From Sphaerochaeta sp. UBA5849 (GTDB lineage: Bacteria > Spirochaetota > Spirochaetia > Sphaerochaetales > Sphaerochaetaceae), in assembly GCA_002432715.1 (NCBI GenBank), contig DJGJ01000027.1, forward strand, positions 1 to 24,241: a DNA stretch of 24,241 nt. Reading direction: 5' to 3'. The position numbers were made by a program, and so were the translations under genes. Numbering within the stretch: position 1 is the first letter of the stretch; each line of letters starts with the position of its first letter. The notes beneath the pieces were generated by a model. It worked only from the letters and a program-made list of their open reading frames with translations, searched no databases and had not been told where the DNA came from. Of the stretch, positions 1 through 7,446 are shown piece after piece.

Positions 1-27
1 CTTCCAATATTTTTGACACTAAAAAGC
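1..27 (+). repeat. Left terminal inverted repeat of the IS
   Basis: It begins CTTCCAATAT and contains the core TTTTGACACTAAAA at 11-24. It pairs perfectly over 27 bases with 2185-2211. It may extend left of the window. Confidence 0.93.
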
Positions 28-52
28 TCAGGGAATGCTGATGACAATCGAT

Positions 53-265
53 TTACAGGTTGATCAATCGCATGATTTCGTCAAAGGATTTGCCGCTTTT
101 GTCCATGGCGTCAATGAGTTTTGCAGCCTGCTGTTCCTTCTGCTGCCTGTGCAAATCACTCAATTCCTTCTGGGCCTTTTCATAATCCGATTTCAGCCTC
201 ATGACTTTTGCCTCCGCCTTTCTTATCCTGGTCTTCATGCTCTCCTCCGTGGTCAGTCTCGCCAT
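53..265 (-). CDS. Small coiled-coil protein carried by the IS, function unknown
   Basis: A 70-residue protein that starts 13 bp inside the 3' end of the transposase gene (transposase stop at 253-255, this ATG at 265), so the two are probably translationally coupled. Residues about 10-50 are rich in K, E, Q and R with hydrophobic residues spaced as in a coiled coil. The C-terminus (LIDAMDKSGKSFDEIMRLIN) looks like a short helical domain. Its tandem, overlapping position inside the terminal repeats suggests an accessory protein of transposition or a regulator. The shape recalls small DUF4315-like coiled-coil proteins of conjugative elements, but that resemblance is only general. No catalytic motif is visible. 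It ends 25 bp before the left repeat. Confidence 0.6.
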   Translation of the reverse strand: MARLTTEESMKTRIRKAEAKVMRLKSDYEKAQKELSDLHRQQKEQQAAKLIDAMDKSGKSFDEIMRLINL

Positions 266-2058
266 TCTGTTTCCTCCTCATCCTCAAGTGTGGAGTCATC
301 CCGGGTGTCATTGCCCGGGCCGACCTTGCCGATGTCCTTGCTGTCTATCGCAAGCAGCTCGTGTGAAACGGTGCTGCATTCCCTTTTCATGTCCTCGTCG
401 CTCATGCCGAAGACGGCAAGGATTTCCCTCTGCCGTGCCGTTATGGCATGATCCATGCGGTAAACGCCGTCGCCGATCCGTATGAGCTCGATCTTCTCAA
501 GCTCCGCTATCACCGAAACGACATTCATATAGTTCCGCCTGATCCCCGCCGCCCTGACATGGTCGCAGATGCAGGCATGGAACCTGCTGCGGATTATCAG
601 GGCTATGAACTCAACGAACAGCTTGGACCGGAGGGAGCTTTCGGTCTGCACCCTTTCAGCCCTGCTGCCGGCAAAGGTCTTGTCGGCCGCGAACAGCTTC
701 TCGGACTGGTCCCTGGACTTGTACAGCAGCAGGGCGTCGCGGGCGGTCATCCGGTCGGAAGATATGATGCAGAAATAGCCGAGAAGATTCGTCATCGACT
801 CAATCGTCTGCTCTTTCTCCCTGTACAGGATGAGGAATCTCTTCTTCCCGTCCATCCGGAACTCAAGGTCGTAGAAGGCCTCGAACCTGTCCATGTCCAT
901 GGCGGAGCAATCCTTTTCGATGAGCCGGTCGAGAGCGCATGAAAGCCTGTGCAGCATCGACTCAAGCTCGGCCCGCTCCTTCGCATAATTCTCGATGGAG
1001 TGATAGATGTGGAAGAACCTCGTCCTCCCGTCACCCTCGTACAGCTTTCCCTCGACGGTGGTCCCGCTGACCGAATACTCCCGGATGGCATTCGCCCGCT
1101 TGTTTTCGAATGAGCCCCTCACGGAAAGAACGATGGAGGAAACAAGCTTCCTGCGGCCCTTGGCCATGATGATGAACGAATAGCCGCAGTCGTCCAGGAA
1201 AGCGATGTTCTCCCTGCTGAAATACCCCCGGTCGAGGATGAAGCCCAGGTTCCGGTAGCCCAGGGCCCCCGCCTTGTCCGCCATGTAGACAAGCTGGGAG
1301 ACGTCGACGATGGAACCGGGGCAATCCTCGTAGAAGAGGGGAAGCCTGCGGCCGACGTCGAGCGCAATCGACAGGTTGAACACCGGGTCGCCGTCGTTCC
1401 CGCTCTTCGAATGCCCGCCCTCTATCATGTCTATGTCGCCGGCCCGGCAGGGCTTGTTCGTCGAGTCATAGGAGATGTAGATCTTCCTCCTGTGGTCCTT
1501 GTCGGAGTTCCACCACTCGGTGAAGGCGACGACGTCGTCGGTGGTGATTGTATCCTTGAGAAGCGTGCCGATGGTCGTGTCGCTGTAGATCCTCATGCCG
1601 GGGGTGAAGAGCGGATGGTTGTATGCGTAATCGGGATAATGCTGGGCTGCATTCCTCTCGCTGACGAGGAGGTAGGCGGCAAGGTCCAGGATGAGGCGCC
1701 CGTCACGCTCGCCGAACCGGCTGGCCAGCCACTGGCGGATGCGGTATGCGCCTATCAGCTTCCCGATCACCACATACGTCCCGGACCGAAGGCAGCTGCT
1801 CCTGGAGCTGGAGAACTCGGGGGAGGTGGCCGCCGATTCGGCGGGGAAGTACTCGAAGTACCTCTCGTTGGGGTACATCCTGCTCCTGTCGCGGGGGTCC
1901 TCCTTGCCGATGCAGGCCCTGCGGGGTATGGTGTACTTCCGGTCCTTGTAGTAGGTGCGTCCGTACTCGTAGTAGAAGTAGACACCGCGGTCGGAGCTTT
2001 TCTTCCTGGTTATCCTGCCCGGGGAGTCCGGAACCGGAACCGTGTATTTCTTGTACAT
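253..2058 (-). CDS. IS1634-like DDE transposase
   Basis: A cut-and-paste transposase of 601 aa. The first catalytic Asp is D198 (in YISYDSTNKP), the second D276 (in LGFILDRGYF), and the Glu is E453 inside Y446-x2-R449-x3-E453-x6-K460, the IS4/IS1634 YREK signature. The long gap between D276 and E453 fits the beta-strand insertion domain of IS4-type enzymes. The start is placed at the ATG of MYKKYTV because AAAGGAGGGG lies just upstream; a longer reading to 2118 would run through the promoter and has no ribosome site. There is no frameshift and all catalytic residues are present, so the enzyme is probably active. Expression appears to be limited by an upstream terminator and by an inverted-repeat core at the transcription start. 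Confidence 0.9.
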   Translation of the reverse strand: MYKKYTVPVPDSPGRITRKKSSDRGVYFYYEYGRTYYKDRKYTIPRRACIGKEDPRDRSRMYPNERYFEYFPAESAATSPEFSSSRSSCLRSGTYVVIGKLIGAYRIRQWLASRFGERDGRLILDLAAYLLVSERNAAQHYPDYAYNHPLFTPGMRIYSDTTIGTLLKDTITTDDVVAFTEWWNSDKDHRRKIYISYDSTNKPCRAGDIDMIEGGHSKSGNDGDPVFNLSIALDVGRRLPLFYEDCPGSIVDVSQLVYMADKAGALGYRNLGFILDRGYFSRENIAFLDDCGYSFIIMAKGRRKLVSSIVLSVRGSFENKRANAIREYSVSGTTVEGKLYEGDGRTRFFHIYHSIENYAKERAELESMLHRLSCALDRLIEKDCSAMDMDRFEAFYDLEFRMDGKKRFLILYREKEQTIESMTNLLGYFCIISSDRMTARDALLLYKSRDQSEKLFAADKTFAGSRAERVQTESSLRSKLFVEFIALIIRSRFHACICDHVRAAGIRRNYMNVVSVIAELEKIELIRIGDGVYRMDHAITARQREILAVFGMSDEDMKRECSTVSHELLAIDSKDIGKVGPGNDTRDDSTLEDEEETEWRD

Positions 2059-2081
2059 TGCATCCCCTCCTTTTAGTCCTA

Positions 2082-2095
2082 TTTTGACACTAAAA
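2082..2095 (+). repeat. Internal copy of the terminal-repeat core at the transposase start site
   Basis: TTTTGACACTAAAA, identical to bases 11-24 of the left repeat and in the same orientation. It abuts the predicted -10 box and covers the predicted transcription start. A transposase that binds its ends should also bind here, which would allow autorepression. The identity is direct; the function is inferred. Confidence 0.65.
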
Positions 2096-2123
2096 CTATA
2101 ACACAAAAAATTCCGCAACTCAA
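2095..2123 (-). promoter_or_regulatory. Predicted transposase promoter
   Basis: On the minus strand, TTGAGT (2118-2123) and TATAGT (2095-2100) are separated by exactly 17 bases. Transcription would start near 2088, about 30 bases before the ATG at 2058. The -35 box sits in the loop of the terminator-like hairpin at 2105-2140. Confidence 0.6.
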
Positions 2124-2140
2124 GACTCCGGCTGCGGAAT
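2105..2140 (-). terminator. Inward-facing terminator-like hairpin inside the IS right end
   Basis: Read on the minus strand, ATTCCGCA (2133-2140) pairs with TGCGGAAT (2110-2117) across a 15-base loop and is followed by a T run. It would stop transcripts entering from the host side before they reach the transposase gene, a known strategy of IS elements to limit activation by neighbouring promoters. Confidence 0.6.
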
Positions 2141-2184
2141 ATCTTATTCTGGATATACTTATTTTTCGCTCATTCGGGTCGCAT

Positions 2185-2211
2185 GCTTTTTAGTGTCAAA
2201 AATATTGGAAG
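2185..2211 (-). repeat. Right terminal inverted repeat of the IS
   Basis: Exact reverse complement of 1-27, ending in AATATTGGAAG. The next bases (CTAGGGACA) do not continue the match inside the window and are taken as host flank. Confidence 0.93.
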
Positions 2212-2220
2212 CTAGGGACA

Positions 2221-2439
2221 ATGGAAAGTTACAGCATGTTTGCAACAAGTAAGAACATGTTGAACATACATATAGCGGATTCCTTCAACTTCTGGGAGGA
2301 TACCGATGACCTTACGTATGGGAATAAGGGAAAGTGGGATTTTGGACCAACCTATGATGAAATACCCATCGGCAGCGGTCCGATCACGAACTATGCGACA
2401 ATGGCTTCCATCCCTTCATGCCGTCATTTAGCCTTGTGA
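2221..2439 (+). other. Short unidentified ORF next to the IS end, possible gene remnant
   Basis: A 72-codon open frame starting 10 bases after the IS right repeat, with AGGGA just before the ATG. The peptide (MESYSMFATSKNMLNIHIAD...) is polar and matches no family I recognise. It may be a piece of a gene cut by the insertion or a chance frame. Between it and the next gene (2440-2612) there is no other frame of note; that stretch holds the three palindromes described separately. Confidence 0.22.
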
Positions 2440-2511
2440 AAACACCTTGATCATGATTGCCTGGGCTGGCGGGTGTACGAGTACCTTTCTTCCTGTATTC
2501 AAGATACTGGA

Positions 2512-2564
2512 GTGAATATTCACCATTGAAAGTGAATATTCACTTGTTGTTAATGAATATTCAT
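2512..2564 (+). promoter_or_regulatory. Three phased 12-bp palindromes, likely operator of the downstream regulator gene
   Basis: GTGAATATTCAC occurs at 2512-2523 and again at 2532-2543, and ATGAATATTCAT at 2553-2564. Centres are 20 and 21 bp apart, about two helical turns, so bound dimers would sit on one face of the DNA. The array ends 48 bases before the ATG at 2613. A weak -35-like TTGAAA (2526-2531) lies between copies one and two, so the sites overlap the likely promoter. Confidence 0.7.
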
Positions 2565-2612
2565 GATATTCTTCCAAATAGTTCGGTACACTGCTTTTCT
2601 GGAGGTCTTTCC

Positions 2613-3950
2613 ATGCTATGTGAGAGTGAATCGGTTGAGTTCAAACAATCCCTTACAGAAGATATTGCCAAGGAGGTGGTTGCTTTTGTCAACACTCATG
2701 GAGGTACCATCTACCTTGGCATCGATGATACTGGAAAGGAAATCGGAATCCAAAATCTCGATGCAGAGTATAACCGCCTTTCAAACATACTTCGTGATGC
2801 AATTCTGCCCGATGTAACGATGTTTGTTCGATATGTGTTATTGGAAAGCAAGATAATCAAGATAACTGTCGGAGAAGGAATCAACAAGCCATACTTTCTT
2901 AAAAGACATGGTATAAAGCCTACCGGTGTATATGTGAGACAGGGAACAGTTACTGCGCCTGCAACGTGGGATCAAATTCGAAATGCAATAAAACTTACTG
3001 ATGGGGACTCATATGAATCAAAACGAAGCTTGTTGCAGGATTTGACGTTCGACAGTGCGAAGACAGAATTCAAGAATAAACATGTTGTTTTTGAGCAAGA
3101 CAAGTTTCGTGCATTGGGATTGATAAGTTCGGTTGATAGCCTGTATACAAATCTGGCGCTCATACTATCCGACCAATGCACACATTCTGTAAAAATTGCG
3201 GTATTCGATGATGCCTCAAATACAGTTTTTAAGGACAGACAAGAATTCAAGGGCTCGATTTTCAACCAGCTGAATGACTCGTACACCTATTGCATGCTAA
3301 ATAATCGAACGGAATCCATCATACGCGGTTTGGATCGCATTGATACTATGGAGTATCCTCCTGAAGCCATACGAGAAGCCTTGTTGAATGCCATTGTCCA
3401 TAGGGACTATGGCTTTAGCGGAAGCATTATCATCAACATAAATGCAGAGTGCATACAGTTCATCTCAATGGGAGGTCTTGTTCCTGGATTGACTACTGAA
3501 GACATTCTCAGCGGCATATCACAACCAAGAAATCCGATGCTTGCACAAATTTTCTTTCGCCTGAAGCACATAGAAGCCTATGGAACAGGCCTTCGTAGAA
3601 TTTACGACCTCTACCGTGATTGCCCCATCAAGCCTGCAATCGCGGTTACCGACAACTCTTTTCGCATAACACTGGCGAATATGATTTTTGCAAAAAAACG
3701 TGTAGCTGCTGCCGACGAGGTATCAGAATCTAAAGCCGGCAATACCCTCTATCCAAATGACCAGATGCAAAAGATTCTCAACTATGTGGCCGCCAACCAG
3801 GAAATCAATGAGAAAACAGTGATGGACTTGCTGCATGTGAAACGAACCCGGGCTTATATCGTCACAAAACAAATGACTGACTTAGGATTACTGCAAGTAC
3901 AAGGTCGAGGAAAAACCAAGACATATATCCTTGGAGGCAGGAGCCTTTGA
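2613..3950 (+). CDS. AlbA_2 (schlafen-like) domain transcriptional regulator with winged-helix C-terminus
   Basis: A 445-aa protein of the family often annotated as RecG-related helicase, although it has no helicase motifs. Residues about 1-125 form an AlbA_2 domain (ESVEFKQS at the start, then NTHGGTIYLGIDD). Residues about 240-335 look like the HATPase_c_4 domain (EALLNAIVHRDY, then AYGTGLRRI). Residues about 375-445 form a winged helix (EINEKTVMDLLHVKRTRAYI). Such proteins are generally regarded as DNA-binding regulators; the ligand is unknown. The ATG at 2613 is chosen because GGAGG (2601-2605) lies 7 bases upstream; an open frame back to 2457 would overlap the palindromes. The three palindromes directly upstream suggest autoregulation. 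The gene is alone on its strand here. Confidence 0.8.
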   Translation: MLCESESVEFKQSLTEDIAKEVVAFVNTHGGTIYLGIDDTGKEIGIQNLDAEYNRLSNILRDAILPDVTMFVRYVLLESKIIKITVGEGINKPYFLKRHGIKPTGVYVRQGTVTAPATWDQIRNAIKLTDGDSYESKRSLLQDLTFDSAKTEFKNKHVVFEQDKFRALGLISSVDSLYTNLALILSDQCTHSVKIAVFDDASNTVFKDRQEFKGSIFNQLNDSYTYCMLNNRTESIIRGLDRIDTMEYPPEAIREALLNAIVHRDYGFSGSIIININAECIQFISMGGLVPGLTTEDILSGISQPRNPMLAQIFFRLKHIEAYGTGLRRIYDLYRDCPIKPAIAVTDNSFRITLANMIFAKKRVAAADEVSESKAGNTLYPNDQMQKILNYVAANQEINEKTVMDLLHVKRTRAYIVTKQMTDLGLLQVQGRGKTKTYILGGRSL

Positions 3951-4003
3951 GAATCACGATTTCAGTATCGGATTCTTGGACTTTCATGCTAAGGTATGAC
4001 ACA

Positions 4004-4037
4004 AAGGGAACAGGAAGTGTGGCCTGCACGTTCCCTT
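4004..4037 (+). repeat. Inverted repeat in the intergenic gap
   Basis: AAGGGAAC (4004-4011) and GTTCCCTT (4030-4037) can pair over 8 bp around an 18-base loop. No T run follows, so it is a weak terminator candidate for the regulator gene, or an operator for the oxidoreductase gene that starts 40 bases later. Confidence 0.35.
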
Positions 4038-4077
4038 GCAAACGAGCCTATCTTGAATTGGAATGGGGAAGAAGGGT

Positions 4078-5652
4078 ATGAAGAAATCCTATGATGTAGT
4101 AGTGGTGGGAGGCGGCATTGCAGGCCTGACTGCAGCTGCCTACTGTGCACGTGCGGGACTTTCGGTGCTGCTCTGTGAAAAGCAGGATCGGGTGGGCGGG
4201 CTGGTCAACTCTTTCAATCGCAATGGCTTTGTCTACGACCAAGGCATCCGTGCCATAGAAAATTCCGGCATCGTCTTTCCCATGCTCAAGCAATTGGGAA
4301 TCGAGATGACGTGGGTGAGAAGCCTGGTCACCCTTGCAATTGCTGATCAGAAGGTGGTCGTTACGGATACAGAGAGCTTGGTTGAGTATCAGAAGATGCT
4401 TCAACAGTTGTTTCCGGAAAGTGTTCGCGACATTGAGCTGATCATGGCGGAAATCCGGAAAATCACCCGCTACATGGACGTACTGTACGGCATTGACAAT
4501 CCGCTCTTTCTTGATAACTACCAGGATCTCGGGTATGTCCGAAAAACATTGCTGCCCTGGCTCATGCGGTATTTGGGGACCATCGGGAAAATCGACAGGC
4601 TCAATGAGCCGGTGGTCTCCTACTTGGGAAGGTTCACTAAAAACCGCCCCCTGATCGACATCATCGCCCAGCACTTCTTCGCCGATACCCCCACCTTCTT
4701 CGCCCTCAGCTATTTCGGCCTCTATCGAGAATACCAATATCCCATGGGAGGGACCGGAAGCTTCACCCAGTCGCTGGAAACGTTCCTGCACGAAAACGGG
4801 GTGGATATCCTTCTCAACAGCCTCGTTGCCGATATTGATATTGAAAACCACACACTGCTTGACGGAATTGCCTATAAAAAATTGATTTGGGCAGCCGATT
4901 TGAAGGCCCTCTATCGCAGCATTGATGAGCAACAGCTCTCTCCAACCAGTTTGAAACTCAAGAAGAACCTGCAAACCAAGCATGGTGGAGACTCGATTTT
5001 CACCTACTACCTTGCAGTCGACCTGCCTCCTTCCTACTTTGAAAGGCTTTCGACCCCCCATTTGTTCTATACCCCTTCGCTGGCAGGCCAAAGTACGGTC
5101 GACCAGACGGCATTGGATGAGAACTGTCATGACAAGGATACGATCAAGGCCTACCTGAAAGCCTATTGTGAAGCGACCACCTATGAGATATCGATTCCTG
5201 TTCTTCGCGACAGCTCTCTCGCTCCGGAGGGGAAGACTGCCCTTATCGTCAGCACCCTTGCATCCTATCAACTGTTTGCAAAAATTGAAAAAGACGGATG
5301 GTATGATGAGGCAAAGCTCTTCATTGAGGAGTGCATGCTTGCTGTCCTGGGTGCCGGCATCTATCCTGGGTTGTCCAGCCATGTACTTGACGCATTCTCC
5401 TCAACTCCGCTCACCCTGTCAAATTTGACGGCGAACAGTGACGGGGCAATCACCGGCTGGGCTTTCACCGAAGGGGAGGTGCCTGTCATCCATTCACTGA
5501 AGCACATCACCAAATCGGTGAAGACTGCAATCCCCGATGTTCTGCAGGCTGGGCAGTGGACGTTCAGCCCATCGGGGCTGCCGATTTCCATCATGACGGG
5601 AAAACTGGCATCCCAGGAAGTAATCAAGGCCCTGAAGCGGAGTGGACAATAG
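4078..5652 (+). CDS. FAD-dependent oxidoreductase, phytoene desaturase (CrtI)-like
   Basis: A 524-aa flavoprotein. The N-terminus has the dinucleotide-binding motif VVVVGGGIAGLTAAAYCARAG followed by an acidic strand end (LLCEK) and RVGGLVNSF, the classic Rossmann start of the amine oxidase/CrtI superfamily. The C-terminal part (GAITGW..., then PSGLPISIMTGKLASQEV) resembles the FAD-closing segment of CrtI-like and CrtISO-like proteins. The substrate cannot be read from the sequence; family members desaturate or isomerise carotenoids or act on other isoprenoids or amines. No other carotenoid gene is in the window. An ATG at 4063 in the same frame would add five residues; 4078 is preferred because GGGGAAGAAGGG precedes it. 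It is followed without a gap by a DUF3795 gene and then a photolyase gene. Confidence 0.78.
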   Translation: MKKSYDVVVVGGGIAGLTAAAYCARAGLSVLLCEKQDRVGGLVNSFNRNGFVYDQGIRAIENSGIVFPMLKQLGIEMTWVRSLVTLAIADQKVVVTDTESLVEYQKMLQQLFPESVRDIELIMAEIRKITRYMDVLYGIDNPLFLDNYQDLGYVRKTLLPWLMRYLGTIGKIDRLNEPVVSYLGRFTKNRPLIDIIAQHFFADTPTFFALSYFGLYREYQYPMGGTGSFTQSLETFLHENGVDILLNSLVADIDIENHTLLDGIAYKKLIWAADLKALYRSIDEQQLSPTSLKLKKNLQTKHGGDSIFTYYLAVDLPPSYFERLSTPHLFYTPSLAGQSTVDQTALDENCHDKDTIKAYLKAYCEATTYEISIPVLRDSSLAPEGKTALIVSTLASYQLFAKIEKDGWYDEAKLFIEECMLAVLGAGIYPGLSSHVLDAFSSTPLTLSNLTANSDGAITGWAFTEGEVPVIHSLKHITKSVKTAIPDVLQAGQWTFSPSGLPISIMTGKLASQEVIKALKRSGQ

Positions 5653-5653
5653 G

Positions 5654-6031
5654 ATGGAGAGGGAAAAGGGATTCGCCTATTGCGGCCTTGCCTGCTGCCT
5701 CTGTAGTGAGAATGCAACGTGCAGCGGATGCCGCAGCGATGGATGTACTTCCAAAGAGTGGTGCAAGCACTACAGCTGTTGTACAGGACATGGGTTAGCA
5801 GGCTGTTGGCAGTGTCCAGACTTTCCCTGTGAAGGCCCGATGTTTACAAAACCGCGCATCGTAGCTTTTGCAACGTTTCTCCAAAGATACGGAGAAGCGA
5901 AGCTCGCGGATATATTGGCCGCAAACGAAGAACGGGGTGTCGTTTATCACTATGATGGGCAGCTCGTTGGAGACTATGACAGCCTTGGTGATGAGGCTGC
6001 AATTCTCTTGTATCTTGAACACTCATTGTAG
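5654..6031 (+). CDS. DUF3795-type cysteine-rich protein
   Basis: A 125-aa protein whose first 60 residues contain about a dozen Cys in short CxxC-like spacings (YCGLACCLCSENATCSGC, then WQCPDFPCE). This is the pattern of DUF3795 proteins, thought to bind zinc or another metal. The C-terminal half is an ordinary helical region with no motif I can name. The ATG at 5654 lies 1 base after the oxidoreductase stop; a GTG at 5642 in the same frame would give an 11-bp overlap and 4 more residues. Either way it is probably co-translated with the upstream flavoprotein. Function unknown. Confidence 0.75.
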   Translation: MEREKGFAYCGLACCLCSENATCSGCRSDGCTSKEWCKHYSCCTGHGLAGCWQCPDFPCEGPMFTKPRIVAFATFLQRYGEAKLADILAANEERGVVYHYDGQLVGDYDSLGDEAAILLYLEHSL

Positions 6032-6066
6032 CTGATTTTCATGCTGATTTATGGTATGGTCAGAGC

Positions 6067-7446
6067 ATGATTGAACCGCGGAGAATCTCACTTCTAGCCA
6101 TTCCTCCGGTGAATGAAGCCGGTGCGTATGTCCTCTATTGGATGCAGGCCGCCCAACGTGTGCGACAAAATGAGGCACTTGCATTTGCCATCGAGCAGGC
6201 AAATGCCTTGAAAAAGCCCCTGGTTGTCTACTTCGGCCTGGAGAGGAGTTTTTCAACAGCCCAGAGACGTCACTTCCAATTCATGCTGGAAGGCCTTGCC
6301 GAGGTGCAGCAGACGCTGCATTCGCTTGGTATCCCTTTTTGGGTGCATCATGATGGGATATTGGCAGGACTTGCCAAGCTCATGCCTTCGGTCAGTGTCT
6401 TGGTAACCGACCGTGCTTATACGAGGACCGAACGCCTCTGGAGAAAGCAAGTAGCGCACTTTGCTTCCTGTCCGTTCTGTGAGATAGAGACCAATGTTGT
6501 GGTCCCCCTCGAATTGGCATCAGACAAACAGGAGTATTCAGCGGCAACGCTCAGGCGCAAGATTGAGCGGATGATTGGTTATTTCGCCCAAAGCATCGAA
6601 ATTGAGGCTCCCAGTCTCAGCACACTTTCGCTGGAACCTCCATTTAAACCGGTGGATCTTTCAGACTTTTCGCAGGTATTGGATTCTCTTTCTCTTGAGC
6701 AGAAAGGTGGTGCATGTCCCCACCTCAAGGGTGGTGAGACACAAGCCCATGCCAAGCTTTCCTTGTTCATCGAGTCGAAACTGGACGGTTATGCGACCTT
6801 GCACAACGATCCGTCAAACACCTACAGTTCCTCCCTGAGTCCCTACCTGCATTTCGGCCAGATCAGCGCAATCGATATCTATCATGCAGTCAAGGATGTA
6901 GATTTGCCCGATGTACCGGTCTTCCTTGAAGAGCTTATCGTCAGGCGGGAGCTTGCCTACAACTATGCCTGGTACAACCCCCTGTACGATGCCTATGAGG
7001 GTTTGCCTGCGTGGGCGCTCAAAAGTCTGGCCTATCACGAGCAGGACAGAAGGCCCGTTCTCTATTCGTTTGCCGAGTTGGAACAGGCGCAAACCCACGA
7101 TCCCTACTGGAATGCAGCCCAGAGGGAGCTGACCGAACTGGGAACCATGCACAACTATCTGCGCATGTATTGGGGAAAGAAAATCATCGAGTGGAGTCCC
7201 ACCCCGAAAGAGGCTTTCAACCGTGCCTTGGCCTTGAACAATACCTATCAGATGGACGGCCGCGATCCCAACGGCTATGCAGGGGTGGCCTGGTGTTTCG
7301 GTACGCATGACCGGCCGTGGGCCGAACGGCCGATTTTCGGCAATATCCGCTACATGAACGACAAGGGCCTTGAGCGCAAATTCGATATGAGCGGCTATAT
7401 CGCCCGCATAGAGAAGGAGATTGCGCTCAAGAACCGACTTTCTTGA
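6067..7446 (+). CDS. phrB: Deoxyribodipyrimidine photolyase, class II
   Basis: Repairs UV-induced cyclobutane pyrimidine dimers with light and FAD. The 459-aa length is normal. The N-terminal alpha/beta antenna domain spans about 1-170 (ALKKPLVVYFGLER at 48-60). The FAD/DNA domain contains features typical of class II enzymes: SSSLSPYLHFGQIS at 254-267, EELIVRRELAYNYAWYN at 288-304, GTMHNYLRMYWGKKI at 359-373, and DGRDPNGYAGVAWCFGTHDRPW at 397-418. It lies 35 bp after the DUF3795 gene on the same strand and may share its transcript. Its 3' end overlaps by 20 bp the 3' end of the convergent DnaE-type polymerase gene, so the two DNA-repair transcripts are antisense at their ends. Confidence 0.9.
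   Translation: MIEPRRISLLAIPPVNEAGAYVLYWMQAAQRVRQNEALAFAIEQANALKKPLVVYFGLERSFSTAQRRHFQFMLEGLAEVQQTLHSLGIPFWVHHDGILAGLAKLMPSVSVLVTDRAYTRTERLWRKQVAHFASCPFCEIETNVVVPLELASDKQEYSAATLRRKIERMIGYFAQSIEIEAPSLSTLSLEPPFKPVDLSDFSQVLDSLSLEQKGGACPHLKGGETQAHAKLSLFIESKLDGYATLHNDPSNTYSSSLSPYLHFGQISAIDIYHAVKDVDLPDVPVFLEELIVRRELAYNYAWYNPLYDAYEGLPAWALKSLAYHEQDRRPVLYSFAELEQAQTHDPYWNAAQRELTELGTMHNYLRMYWGKKIIEWSPTPKEAFNRALALNNTYQMDGRDPNGYAGVAWCFGTHDRPWAERPIFGNIRYMNDKGLERKFDMSGYIARIEKEIALKNRLS

Larger units (their letters stand above)
1..2211 (-). mobile_element. IS1634-like insertion sequence (IS4 superfamily) with perfect 27-bp inverted repeats
   Basis: The first 27 bases of the window are the exact reverse complement of 2185-2211. 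Between them lie a DDE transposase gene and one small ORF, both on the minus strand. The transposase has the IS4-type Y-x2-R-x3-E-x6-K signature, and its size suits the IS1634 group. The window opens on the left repeat, so the left flank and any target-site duplication cannot be seen, and the element could start a few bases earlier. On the right, the host sequence begins CTAGGG. The element looks intact: full repeats, full transposase, and its own promoter. Placement in IS1634 rests on reading motifs and length, not on a database match. Confidence 0.88.

Noticed and set aside
2059..2118. N-terminal extension of the transposase by 20 residues
   Set aside because: It would place the start upstream of the predicted transcription start, and the strong ribosome site is before the internal ATG at 2058.
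2512..2564. CRISPR-like short repeats
   Set aside because: There are only three 12-bp palindromes with 8-9 bp between them; no CRISPR-sized spacers and no cas genes.
4048..5382. 444-codon open frame on the minus strand
   Set aside because: It lies antisense to the flavoprotein gene, has no ribosome site or family motif, and its peptide looks like a shadow of biased codon use.
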